NCBI RefSeq assembly: GCF_030246925.1
Contig: NZ_CP126740.1
Span: 3,038,001-3,102,000 of the forward strand
Origin: Microbacterium sp. zg-Y625
Lineage (GTDB): Bacteria; Actinomycetota; Actinomycetes; Actinomycetales; Microbacteriaceae
Direction of reading: 5' to 3'
Length of the DNA stretch: 64,000 bases
Made by a program: the position numbers and the translations under genes. This document shows, piece after piece, positions 1-7,918 of the stretch (its first letter is position 1; each line of letters starts with the position of its first letter). Under the pieces are notes generated by a model that worked only from the letters and a program-made list of their open reading frames with translations, ran no database searches and had not been told where the DNA came from.

Positions 1-247
1 TGCCGTCGAGCTCTTCGTTCTGCACGACCTGCACCTTGATGGTGACGCCGGGGTTCTCCTCCGAGAAGGCGGCGGCGGTCTGGTCCCAGAACTCCTTGCC
101 GGGACCGGTGGTCGAGTTGTGCCAGAGCGTCATCTCGACGTCGCCGTCTTCGCCGGCACCTCCGCCACCGCCGCCGGAACAGCCGGCCAGCGCGAGCACA
201 CCGGCTGTGACAGCTGCTGCGGCTGCGAGCGTCCTCTTCGCAATCAT
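1..247 (-). CDS. Extracellular solute-binding lipoprotein (sugar-type ABC transporter), N-terminal part
   Basis: Only the first 82 codons lie in the window; the gene runs off the left edge. The product has a basic N-terminus, a hydrophobic stretch and a lipobox ending LALAGC, then a Gly-rich linker and a mature start with VEMTLWHNSTTG, typical of family 1 (sugar) binding proteins. It should be a membrane-anchored ligand receptor of a carbohydrate ABC importer whose permeases would lie outside the window. The start is supported by a GAGGAG ribosome site a few bases upstream. It is divergent from a LacI-type regulator, which probably controls it. The substrate cannot be read from the sequence. 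Confidence 0.85.
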   Translation of the reverse strand, partial: MIAKRTLAAAAAVTAGVLALAGCSGGGGGGAGEDGDVEMTLWHNSTTGPGKEFWDQTAAAFSEENPGVTIKVQVVQNEELDG

Positions 248-330
248 GTGATTCTCCTCTTTGAGTGGGCGCAACCCGCATCATCATGATCCGGGTTGGA
301 GGCAAGTCTCGCCGCACCTCGAAACCCTGT

Positions 331-345
331 CAAACGTTTTCGAAA
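331..345. promoter_or_regulatory. LacI-type operator in the divergent promoter region
   Basis: CAAACGTTTTCGAAA contains the 8-bp palindrome AAACGTTT with the central CG typical of LacI-family operators, overlapping a second palindrome TTTCGAAA. It lies about 28 bp before the regulator start and 84 bp before the lipoprotein start, so it could control both. The link is inferred from position and motif type. Confidence 0.6.
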
Positions 346-372
346 TCCTTTTTCATGCGTAGTATCAGGGCG

Positions 373-1383
373 ATGTCCCGTCGAGCCACGATCCACGACG
401 TCGCCGCTGCCGCCGGCGTCTCGGTGTCGACCGTGTCCAAAGCCGTCAACGGCAGGTACGGAGTCGCCGAAGACACCGTCGCGCGCGTGCTCGACGTGGT
501 CGAGCGACTGGGCTACGAGTCGTCGCTCGTGGCCAGCAGCATGCGGTCGCACCGAACCGGGGTGATCGGCGTGCTGGTGGCCGACTTCGAGCCGTTCAGC
601 GCCGAGGTGCTCAAGGGCGTCGGGTCGGCGCTGCGCGACTCGCGCTACGACCTGCTCGCGTACAGCGGCTCGCGCCAGGGCGGCAGCGCCGGCTGGGAGC
701 GACGTTCGCTCAGCCGGCTGAGCGGAACGCTCATCGACGGGGCGATCATGGTGACGCCCACCGTCATCGGCGTCACCAGCGAGGTCCCGATCGTGGCCGT
801 CGACCCGCACAGCGGCCGCGCCGACCTGCCGACGGTCGAGTCGGACAGCTACGGCGGGGCGCTGCACGCGATGCAGTACCTCGTGCAGCTCGGCCACCGG
901 CGCATCGGGTTCATTGCGGGTCGACCCGACCTGCGCTCATCCGAAGCGCGCGACGCCGGCTACCGGGCGGGGCTGCGCGAGGCCGGCATCCCTGCCGATC
1001 CGTCGCTCGTGCGCGTCGGGCTCTACCAGCCCGAAACCGTGCGCGACCAGGCCCGCGCCATGCTGCAACAGCGGCAGCGCCCCACGGCGGTGTTCGCCGC
1101 CAACGACCTCTCGGCCCTCGCGGTGATCGAGGTCGCCGGCGAGCTGGGGCTGCGCGTTCCGCAGGACCTGTCGGTGGTCGGCTTCGACGACGTGCCCGAA
1201 GCGTCTCGCGTGCACCCCGCGCTCACCACCGTCGCCCAGCCCATGCGTCGCCTCGGGGCGGTCGCGGCCGAGTTCGTCGCCGCCCTCCTGGCGGGTGAGA
1301 CGCGCGAAGAGCTGCATGTGACGCTGCCGACGCGCCTCGTCGTGCGGGGCACGACGGCTCCTCCGTCCGACCCCCTCCGCTGA
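373..1383 (+). CDS. LacI-family transcriptional regulator
   Basis: A 336-residue one-domain-plus-HTH repressor. Residues about 4-50 form the LacI helix-turn-helix and hinge (TIHDVAAAAGVSVSTVSKAV), followed by a periplasmic-binding-protein-like effector domain (VIGVLVADFEPFSAEV near the start, FAANDLSALAVIEVA and LSVVGFDDVPEA towards the end). I chose ATG 373 because it sits just before the HTH; ATG 355 is an in-frame alternative. The gene is divergent from the sugar-type binding lipoprotein, and a LacI-like palindrome lies between them, so it most likely represses that carbohydrate transporter until a sugar binds. Confidence 0.9.
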   Translation: MSRRATIHDVAAAAGVSVSTVSKAVNGRYGVAEDTVARVLDVVERLGYESSLVASSMRSHRTGVIGVLVADFEPFSAEVLKGVGSALRDSRYDLLAYSGSRQGGSAGWERRSLSRLSGTLIDGAIMVTPTVIGVTSEVPIVAVDPHSGRADLPTVESDSYGGALHAMQYLVQLGHRRIGFIAGRPDLRSSEARDAGYRAGLREAGIPADPSLVRVGLYQPETVRDQARAMLQQRQRPTAVFAANDLSALAVIEVAGELGLRVPQDLSVVGFDDVPEASRVHPALTTVAQPMRRLGAVAAEFVAALLAGETREELHVTLPTRLVVRGTTAPPSDPLR

Positions 1384-1565
1384 TCGACGGCCGTCCGCGT
1401 CACAGCCCGTCACACTCCGGCGGCGTCGCGGGCGTCGTCCTAGAGTGAGGGCGGCTCGAGAACCGGAAGCCTCCGCCTTGAGCAGCGCCGCCCATCGCGG
1501 GGTCTGCAAGAGCCGTGCCGCCGCCGTGACCATCCCGGCATCCCGACATCAGGAGGAGCACACCC

Positions 1566-2759
1566 ATGTCCGCGATCCGCACCACCACCGCAGGCAGCCT
1601 GCCCCGCACGCAGGCTCTCATCGACGCCAACGCCGCGCGCACGTTCGCCGACGACGGCTTCACGCTGCAGACCACGCCCGAGTTCGAGGAGCTGACGGCG
1701 CAGGCCGTCGCCGACGTGGTCGAACGGCAGCGCCAGGCCGGCATCACGCTCGTCGGAGACGGTGAGTTCGGAAAGGCGATGTCCAACGCTGTCGACTACG
1801 GGGCGTGGTGGTCGTACTCGTTCCAGCGCGCCGGCGGCCTGTCGCTGACCGACGTCAACGCGTTCAACGAGCCGCCGGTGCGCTCGGAGCCCGGGAACAT
1901 CCGGCTGACGTCCTTCCTCGACCGCCGCGACCGGCAGCTGTTCCCCGCGGTGTACGCCGAGGCCGTCGAGGTCGGGCGCAACGCCACCGGCTTCCCCACG
2001 ACGACCGGCCCCATCACGTACCGCGGCCAGGACGCCGTGGCATCCGACATCCGCCACCTGAAGGCGTCGCTGCGCGACGGCGAGCAGGGCTTCCTCACCG
2101 CGATCGCCCCGGGCTCGGCGGCGCGGGTGCGCAACGACTACTACGCCACCGAGGAGGAGCACATCTGGGCGTGGGCCGAGGCCCTCCGCGAGGAGTACCG
2201 GGCGATTGTGGATGCCGGCCTCATCCTGCAGCTGGACGACCCCTCGCTCGCGGAGAACTTCGACCAGATCAACCCCGAGCCCTCGATCGCCGACTACCAG
2301 GCGTTCACGAAGATCCGCATCGACGCGATCAACCACGCGATCGCGGGGCTCCCGAAGGAGCAGGTGCGTCTGCACCTGTGCTGGGGATCCTGGCACGGGC
2401 CGCACACGACAGACATCGAGCTGCGGCACATCCTCCCCGTGGTGCTCGGGGCGAATGTCGGGTCAGTGTCGTTCGAGGCCGGCAACGTCCGCCACGAGCA
2501 CGAGTACACCGTGTGGGGCGAGGTCGCCGTGCCGGACGACCTGGTGCTCGTGCCCGGCGTCGTCAGCCACGCGACGAACGTCGTGGAGCACCCGGACCTC
2601 GTCGCCCAGCGCATCGGCCGGTTCGCCGACATCGTGGGCGCCGACCGCGTCATCGCCTCGACCGACTGCGGTCTGGGCGGGCGCATCCACCCCGACATCG
2701 CATGGGCCAAGCTGGCGTCGCTCGGCGAGGGCGCGCGCCGGGCATCCGCCGGGGCCTGA
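1566..2759 (+). CDS. MetE-like (cobalamin-independent methionine synthase II family) protein
   Basis: A 397-residue protein matching the C-terminal catalytic domain of MetE, standing alone. It begins with the family's TTTAGSLPR signature and has DGE near residue 60. It keeps plausible zinc ligands: HLCWG around residues 269-271, FEAGN near 304 and STDCGLGG near 368. Stand-alone members transfer methyl groups from unknown donors and are often not the main methionine synthase, so the donor is open. AGGAGG lies 9-15 bases before the ATG. It is a single-gene unit, with a strong inverted repeat about 95 bp after the stop. Confidence 0.85.
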   Translation: MSAIRTTTAGSLPRTQALIDANAARTFADDGFTLQTTPEFEELTAQAVADVVERQRQAGITLVGDGEFGKAMSNAVDYGAWWSYSFQRAGGLSLTDVNAFNEPPVRSEPGNIRLTSFLDRRDRQLFPAVYAEAVEVGRNATGFPTTTGPITYRGQDAVASDIRHLKASLRDGEQGFLTAIAPGSAARVRNDYYATEEEHIWAWAEALREEYRAIVDAGLILQLDDPSLAENFDQINPEPSIADYQAFTKIRIDAINHAIAGLPKEQVRLHLCWGSWHGPHTTDIELRHILPVVLGANVGSVSFEAGNVRHEHEYTVWGEVAVPDDLVLVPGVVSHATNVVEHPDLVAQRIGRFADIVGADRVIASTDCGLGGRIHPDIAWAKLASLGEGARRASAGA

Positions 2760-2852
2760 TCCGGGCTGCTCGCCTGGCTGCCGGAGCGCGCGGATGCCGG
2801 TGCGCGCGGATGCCGGTGCGCGCCGCATCCCCACCCCGCCCCCGCACGCTCA

Positions 2853-2903
2853 CCTGTCGCAGATTGTCGCTGCGGGCACTCCCAGGCGACATTTTGCGAC
2901 AGG
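2853..2903. terminator. Two-part nested inverted repeat downstream of the MetE-like gene
   Basis: CCTGTCGCA and GTCGC on the left pair with GCGAC and TGCGACAGG on the right, around a 15-nt loop, with a 4x4 internal loop between the two stem blocks. The half-site TGTCGC occurs twice forward then twice inverted. It could be a rho-independent terminator without a U tract, or a protein binding element. It lies between the MetE-like stop and the purU start. Confidence 0.55.
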
Positions 2904-2985
2904 CGAGCATGTCCGATGACCCGCACCGCCCCGGGTGGGATGCCGCCTGCACGCGGCATCCACCCGGACACGGCAGAATCGAAGG

Positions 2986-3864
2986 ATGACCGTGCACGCC
3001 CCGAACCTGCCGCCCGCCCACGCATGCCTCATCGTGCACGGCAAGGACCAGCCGGGCATCGTCGCCGCGGTGTCGGCCATGATCACGCGCATCGGCGGCA
3101 ACATCGTCGCGTTCGATCAGTACTCCGACAACCCCGAGGGCGGCGCGTACTTCCAGCGCGTCGTCTTCCACCGCCCCGGGTTCGCCGCTGACCGACCGGT
3201 GATCGAGGACGAGGTCGCCCGCACCCTCGCGGACTTCGAGCTGGAATGGTCGTTGACCGACCAGTCGGTGCCCAAGCGCATGGCGATCCTGTCGTCGAAG
3301 CAGGACCACTGCCTGCTCGACCTGCTGTGGCGCCACCGGCGCGGCGACCTGCCTGTCACCATCCCGATGGTCGTGTCCAACCACACGACCTCCGCCGAGG
3401 ACGTGCGCTCGTTCGGCGTGCCGTTCTTCCACGTGCCGTCCACCCCGGGTCCCGACAAGTCGGAGTCCGAGGCGAAGATCCTCGAACTGCTCAAGGGCAA
3501 CGTCGACTTCGTCGTGCTGGCGCGGTACATGCAGATCCTGTCGGCGGACTTCCTCGATGCGCTCGGGGTGCCGGTGATCAACATCCACCACTCCTTCCTC
3601 CCCGCCTTCATCGGCGCGGAGCCCTACAAGAAGGCCAAGGAGCGCGGCGTCAAGCTCATCGGCGCCACGAGCCACTACGTCACGACCGACCTCGACGAGG
3701 GCCCGATCATCGAGCAGGACACGATCCGGGTGACCCACGCCGACACGACCGCCGAACTCGCCCGTCGGGGCGCCGACGTCGAGCGCCAGGTGCTCTCACG
3801 CGCGGTGCTGTGGCACGCGCAGGACCGCGTGATCCGCCACGGCAACCACACGATCGTCTTCTGA
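2986..3864 (+). CDS. purU: Formyltetrahydrofolate deformylase
   Basis: A 292-residue enzyme that hydrolyses 10-formyl-tetrahydrofolate to formate and tetrahydrofolate, balancing one-carbon pools and feeding PurT-type purine synthesis. The N-terminal ACT domain (CLIVHGKDQPGIVAAVSAMI) covers about residues 10-85. The formyltransferase domain follows, with the catalytic Asn-His segment INIHHSFLPAF near residue 200 and the Asp in TTDLDEGPI near 235. I place the start at ATG 2986, 6 nt after a CAGAAT -10-like box, which fits a leaderless transcript; the in-frame ATG at 2935 has no ribosome site. Its neighbours are unrelated. Confidence 0.93.
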   Translation: MTVHAPNLPPAHACLIVHGKDQPGIVAAVSAMITRIGGNIVAFDQYSDNPEGGAYFQRVVFHRPGFAADRPVIEDEVARTLADFELEWSLTDQSVPKRMAILSSKQDHCLLDLLWRHRRGDLPVTIPMVVSNHTTSAEDVRSFGVPFFHVPSTPGPDKSESEAKILELLKGNVDFVVLARYMQILSADFLDALGVPVINIHHSFLPAFIGAEPYKKAKERGVKLIGATSHYVTTDLDEGPIIEQDTIRVTHADTTAELARRGADVERQVLSRAVLWHAQDRVIRHGNHTIVF

Positions 3865-3897
3865 CGCGAGCGGCGTGCGCGGGCCCCGCCGGTCCGG

Positions 3898-4305
3898 CTA
3901 CTGCGTCTGCTGCGGCGGGTTGTGCATGAACTCGATGCGGATGCCGTCGGCGTTCTCCACGAACGATGCGTAGTACCGGTCGCTGAAGCGCGGGTAGGTC
4001 TTCGGCTCGCGCACGACCGACCATCCGGCATCCACCGCCACCTGGTGCATGCGGTCGACCTCGGCGCGCGAGTCGACGGCGAAGGCCAGGTGCTGCCACC
4101 CGACGCGACCGTGCCGGTGCGGGCCCGACCCGGGCTCCCGGGCGGGCATGAGGATGAACTCGGTCTCGCCCTCGGCGTACCAGGCCGCCCCGTTGCCGTC
4201 GCCGGTCTCACGGGCGAGCCCCAGCGCCGTCAGCACGGGGTCGAACTCGGCGACAGCGCGGTCGAGGTCGGCGACGGCGACGCTGAGGTGGTCGAAGAGC
4301 GGCAT
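3898..4305 (-). CDS. VOC (glyoxalase/dioxygenase) superfamily protein
   Basis: A 135-residue single-VOC-unit protein starting MPLFDHLSVAVADLDRAVAEF and ending with the GIRIEFMHNP strand typical of the second beta-alpha-beta-beta-beta half. Metal-ligand-type residues are present (H6 region, E near FILMPA, H in WQHLAF, E in IEFMH). VOC proteins cover glyoxalases, dioxygenases and drug-binding proteins, and the substrate cannot be told here. I chose start 4305 because CAGAAT sits exactly 6 nt upstream on this strand, a leaderless arrangement. The flanking purU gene is convergent. Confidence 0.8.
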   Translation of the reverse strand: MPLFDHLSVAVADLDRAVAEFDPVLTALGLARETGDGNGAAWYAEGETEFILMPAREPGSGPHRHGRVGWQHLAFAVDSRAEVDRMHQVAVDAGWSVVREPKTYPRFSDRYYASFVENADGIRIEFMHNPPQQTQ

Positions 4306-4341
4306 CCCCGCATTCTGGCGCATGGAGTGGAGCGGCGTGGT

Positions 4342-4406
4342 GAGACACCACGGCCGGGACGAGACACCACGCGACGCGAGGTGTCTCGCCGGGCGTGTGG
4401 TTTCTC
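4342..4406. repeat. Four half-site palindrome with 19-bp spacing
   Basis: GAGACACC occurs at 4342 and 4361, then inverted as GGTGTCTC at 4380 and GGTTTCTC at 4399, each step exactly 19 bp. The inner pair forms a 9-bp perfect stem (CGAGACACC/GGTGTCTCG). It lies upstream of the VOC gene and downstream of the MmcQ-like gene, both on the minus strand. It could be a terminator, or an operator for a protein binding four times along the helix. Confidence 0.5.
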
Positions 4407-4459
4407 GGCGGATGTCGCGGCACCGCGGCACCGCGGCACCGCGACCCGCGACCTTGCCG

Positions 4460-4846
4460 CTAGTCCAGCTGCCGCACCAGGCGGGCGGGCGCGGTCACCC
4501 GGAACGAGGCGTCGATGAGCTCGCTGACCTCGTCCCAGCCCGCATCGGCGAGGTCGATCCCGAGCCACCCGGAGGCGCCCAGATACGCAGGCACGAAGAA
4601 ACGGGCATCCTGGCGCAGTGCCGGGGCGTCATCGGGGTCAGGCCGCACCAGGATCGCCGCGTCGTGACGCACATGGTCCCCCTCGCCGCGGCGCTCACCC
4701 CCGCCGAAGTAGCAGAAGGTCCGCACCGTGAAGAAGTTCGGGCGGCCGTGACTGATCCGCTCCTGCGCTCCCGGGTAGGCCAAGCACACCGCCCGCAGCC
4801 GCTCCAACTGCGGATCGTCGGGATCGAACATCAGGGGATGCTCCAT
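4460..4846 (-). CDS. MmcQ/YjbR family protein
   Basis: A 128-residue cytoplasmic protein of the YjbR/MmcQ fold. It shows LERLRAVCLAYPGAQERISHGRPNFFTVRTFCYFGG at the N-terminus (described here as helix then beta sheet), VRPDPDDAPALRQDARFFVPAYLGASGWLGIDL in the middle, and a helical end WDEVSELIDASF. Family members are sometimes called DNA-binding, but no biochemical role is established. It sits about 50 bp after the beta-lactamase-like gene on the same strand and may share its transcript. I infer no function beyond the family. Confidence 0.8.
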   Translation of the reverse strand: MEHPLMFDPDDPQLERLRAVCLAYPGAQERISHGRPNFFTVRTFCYFGGGERRGEGDHVRHDAAILVRPDPDDAPALRQDARFFVPAYLGASGWLGIDLADAGWDEVSELIDASFRVTAPARLVRQLD

Positions 4847-4897
4847 GCCTACATCCTGCCGCGCCGCCCGGCGCGGGGGAACCTCGTCGGCGCCGAC

Positions 4898-5812
4898 TCA
4901 GTACACGTACTCCATCAGCTCGACGCCCAGCGTGCGGAAGGCCTCGTGCACGCGCAGCCGGTGCGCGATCGACAGGTCGTCGAACGCGACGAGCAGGGCG
5001 TATGCCACGCCGGCGCGGGGGCCCGCGAGCACGCCCGCCTCGGACCGGATCCCATCGCCCCGACCGGTCTTGTTGACGAACAGCAGCCCGTGGGCGTCGT
5101 CCTCGTGCGCGAAGGGGTCGAGTCCCGTGGCGGATGCCACGAGGGTCAGATCCACGTTGAGGCTCAGCCACTCCGACACCTGCGCGCTCACGCCGGGCGA
5201 GACGGCCTGGGCGTTGACGAGGGAGGCGAAGAGGCCTGCCAGCTCCCGCGCCGTGCCGAGCGCCACCTGCGGCGCGTCATCGGGACCGCGCTCGTTGCGG
5301 AATCCGTCCATGAGCGCGGTGTGCTCCAGCCCCAGCGACTCCAGCCGTGCCCGCACCGCCGGCAGGCCGACCCGTTCGAGCAGCGCGTTCGCGGCGAGCG
5401 CGTCGCCGGTCGCCGCGGCGAGCACGGCGAGGTCGGCCAGGGGCAGCGCCGGCGCCTTCAGGTGCTGCCACACCCCTGCCACCCCCACCGCCGGAAGCTG
5501 CTGGCGGTCGACGATCTCGAGCGGGTCCAGCCTGCCGTCCTCGAACGCTGCGGCCGTCTCGACCAGCAGCGGGACCACGCCCAGACCGGCGATCGGCAGG
5601 GTGCGGTGGTCGTCACCCGACAGCAGCGCCTCGCCGCTGTCGAGGTCGGCCACGCGCACCGACACCCGCGCTCCGGACGCGGCGAGCTCGTCCAGCGCCC
5701 GCCAGGTCGCGGGGAACGACCGGCGATCGGCGGCCGGACGGCGCGGCCGCCGGTGCGCACCCCGAAGGTGCGGCTGCTGCTGGCTGCTGCGCTGCGGGTC
5801 GGGGGTACCCAC
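4898..5812 (-). CDS. Class A beta-lactamase-like serine-hydrolase fold protein, catalytic Ser and Lys missing
   Basis: A 304-residue protein that aligns by eye with class A beta-lactamases. It keeps a KTG box (LLFVNKTGRGDGIRSEAG, near residue 248) and the helix GDALAANALLERVG where SDN-TAANLLL is usual. At the SxxK position, however, it reads LPIAGLGVVPLL (about residues 69-80): the Ser is Gly and the Lys is Val. No secretion signal is evident, only a basic, Gln-rich N-terminus. It is therefore unlikely to hydrolyse beta-lactams and is better seen as a pseudoenzyme or cytosolic ligand-binding protein. The start is GTG 5812 with GGAAGG upstream. It is cotranscribable with the M13 peptidase upstream, but a terminator separates them. 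Confidence 0.75.
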   Translation of the reverse strand: MGTPDPQRSSQQQPHLRGAHRRPRRPAADRRSFPATWRALDELAASGARVSVRVADLDSGEALLSGDDHRTLPIAGLGVVPLLVETAAAFEDGRLDPLEIVDRQQLPAVGVAGVWQHLKAPALPLADLAVLAAATGDALAANALLERVGLPAVRARLESLGLEHTALMDGFRNERGPDDAPQVALGTARELAGLFASLVNAQAVSPGVSAQVSEWLSLNVDLTLVASATGLDPFAHEDDAHGLLFVNKTGRGDGIRSEAGVLAGPRAGVAYALLVAFDDLSIAHRLRVHEAFRTLGVELMEYVY

Positions 5813-5838
5813 GCGGATCCTTCCGGAAGAGAGGTGAT

Positions 5839-5872
5839 GCGCTCACGCCGACGGTCACGCCGGCGTGAGCGC
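5839..5872 (-). terminator. Intrinsic-type hairpin after the M13 peptidase gene
   Basis: Perfect 12-bp arms GCGCTCACGCCG and CGGCGTGAGCGC around a 10-nt loop, 8 bp beyond the peptidase stop codon on the minus strand. There is no long U tract, as is common in actinobacteria. Confidence 0.75.
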
Positions 5873-5880
5873 GGGGACGG

Positions 5881-7845
5881 TCACCAGATGGTCACGCGCT
5901 CCTCGGGCGCCAGCCACAGCCGGTCGCCCTCGGTGACGTCGAAGGCGTCGTAGAACGCGTCGATGTTGCGCACGATCTGGTTGCAGCGGAACTCGTTGGG
6001 CGAGTGCGGGTCGATCGTCAGCAGACGGATCGTCTCGGCATCCCTCCCCTTCTGCTGCCAGATCTGCGCCCAGCTCAGCAGCAGGCGCTGGATGCCGGTG
6101 TACCCGTCGATCTCGGGTGACTCGGCGCCCTCCAGTGACAGCTCGTAGGCCCGCAGCGCGATGCCGAGACCGCCGAGGTCGCCGATGTTCTCGCCGATCG
6201 TGAGCGCACCGTTGACGTGGTGCTCGGCCGAAAGGCCCTGCGGCACCAGCTGGTCGTACTGGGCGATGAGGTTCTTCGTGCGCTCCTCGAACGCGGTGCG
6301 GTCGGCGTCGGTCCACCAGTCGCGCAGCGACCCGTCGCCGTCGAAGCGGCTGCCCTGGTCGTCGAAGCCGTGGCCGATCTCGTGACCGATCACCGCGCCG
6401 ATGCCGCCGTAGTTGGCCGCGGCATCCCGCTCCGCGTCGAAGAAGGGGTACTGCAGGATCGCCGCCGGGAACACGATCTCGTTCATCAGCGGGTTGTAGT
6501 ACGCGTTGACCGTCTGCGGCGTCATGAACCACTCGTCGCGGTCGATCGGCTGGCCGACGCGGGAGATCTGACGGTCGTGCTCCCACACGTGCGCACGGCG
6601 GACGTTGCCGAGCAGGTCGGTCGCATCGATCTCGAGCGTGCCATAGTCCTTCCACTTCACGGGGTAGCCGATCTTCGGCGTGAAGGCGTCGAGCTTGGCG
6701 AGGGCCCGCTCGCGCGTCTCGGGGCTCATCCACTCCAGGCCCGAGATCGACTGCCGGTAGGCCTCGACCAGGTTGGCGACCAGCTCGTCCATGGCCACCT
6801 TCGCCTGCGGCGGGAAGTGGCGTTCGACGTACACCTTGCCGACCGCTTCGCCGAGAGCCGCCTCGACCAGGCCCACGCCGCGCTTCCAGCGCTCGCGGTT
6901 CACCGGCACGCCGGTGAGCTGCGTGCCGTAGAACGAGAAGTTCTCCTCGACGAACTCGTCCGAGAGGAAGGGCGCCGCGCTGTGGACGATCTGCAGTCGC
7001 AGCCACGCCTTCCAGTCCTCCAGGCGGTCCTCGCTCAGCAGCGCGCCGAGGCCCTCGAGGTAGGAGGGCTGGTTGACGTTGAGCTCGGCGAACGCCTCGC
7101 TGCGCCCCGGCGCGAGCGCGTCGAGCCACGGCTCCAGGTCGACGCCGACCAGCGCCTGCACATCGGCCCAGCTCATGAGGTTGTAGGTGGCGACGGCATC
7201 GCGGCTGCGCACCTTGTCCCAGTGGTGCGAAGCGAGCTCGGTCTCGAGCGCCACGACGCGATCGGCCTGGTGTGCGGCATCCGCCACGCCGGCGAGCTCC
7301 AGGACCCGGTGGATGTGCGCGCGGTGGGCGGCGCGGGTCTCGGCGAAGTTCTCGAGCCGGTAGTAGCTCTCGTCGGGCAGCGACAGCCCGCTCTGCAGCA
7401 CGAACGGCACGTACCGCACCGGGCTGCCGGGGTCGGGCTCGACGTAGATCCCCAGGAATCCGCCGACGCCGTCACGCTCGAGGCGTCCGACCGTCGCCAG
7501 CAGCTCGGGGATCGACGAGATGGCGTCGACCTGCTGCAGCTGCGGGCGCAGCGGCTCGGCGCCGAGGGCCGAGATGCGCTCGGTGTCCATGAAGCTCGTG
7601 TACAGGTCGCCGACCTTGCGGGTCTCGCTGCCGGGCTCGGCCCGCTGCGCCTCCTCGATGATCGCGCGGACGTCCTTCTCCGCCTGCTCGGCGATGAGAT
7701 GGAACGAGCCCCAGCGCGCCTTGTCGTCGGGGATCGCGGTGCGCTCCAGCCACGCGCCGTTCACATGGCGGAAGAGGTCGTCCTGGGGGCGGATCTCGGG
7801 GCTCAGTTCGTCGAGCGCGAGACCGGAACGGAGGGCATCGGTCAT
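5881..7845 (-). CDS. M13 family zinc metallopeptidase (neprilysin/PepO-like)
   Basis: A 654-residue peptidase of the M13 family, which cleaves oligopeptides with a single zinc. The N-terminal M13 domain (RPQDDLFRHVNGAWL at the start) is followed by the catalytic part with VIGHEIGHGFDDQGS (HEXXH) near residue 485 and the third ligand Glu in ENIGDLGG near 550. The protein ends ERVTIW, the usual aromatic C-terminus. There is no signal peptide, so it probably acts in the cytoplasm. A TATCCT box sits exactly 6 nt before the ATG, indicating a leaderless mRNA. The gene is divergent from the MATE exporter. Confidence 0.93.
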   Translation of the reverse strand: MTDALRSGLALDELSPEIRPQDDLFRHVNGAWLERTAIPDDKARWGSFHLIAEQAEKDVRAIIEEAQRAEPGSETRKVGDLYTSFMDTERISALGAEPLRPQLQQVDAISSIPELLATVGRLERDGVGGFLGIYVEPDPGSPVRYVPFVLQSGLSLPDESYYRLENFAETRAAHRAHIHRVLELAGVADAAHQADRVVALETELASHHWDKVRSRDAVATYNLMSWADVQALVGVDLEPWLDALAPGRSEAFAELNVNQPSYLEGLGALLSEDRLEDWKAWLRLQIVHSAAPFLSDEFVEENFSFYGTQLTGVPVNRERWKRGVGLVEAALGEAVGKVYVERHFPPQAKVAMDELVANLVEAYRQSISGLEWMSPETRERALAKLDAFTPKIGYPVKWKDYGTLEIDATDLLGNVRRAHVWEHDRQISRVGQPIDRDEWFMTPQTVNAYYNPLMNEIVFPAAILQYPFFDAERDAAANYGGIGAVIGHEIGHGFDDQGSRFDGDGSLRDWWTDADRTAFEERTKNLIAQYDQLVPQGLSAEHHVNGALTIGENIGDLGGLGIALRAYELSLEGAESPEIDGYTGIQRLLLSWAQIWQQKGRDAETIRLLTIDPHSPNEFRCNQIVRNIDAFYDAFDVTEGDRLWLAPEERVTIW

Positions 7846-7918
7846 GCTCCCAGGATAGGTGCCGTCACCGACGTCGGCCGAGGCGGATGCCGCCCTCCCG
7901 CGGCCCTAGGCTCGTCGG

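Noticed and set aside
4898..5812. Calling this gene an active beta-lactamase resistance gene
   Set aside because: The catalytic Ser and Lys are missing and there is no export signal.
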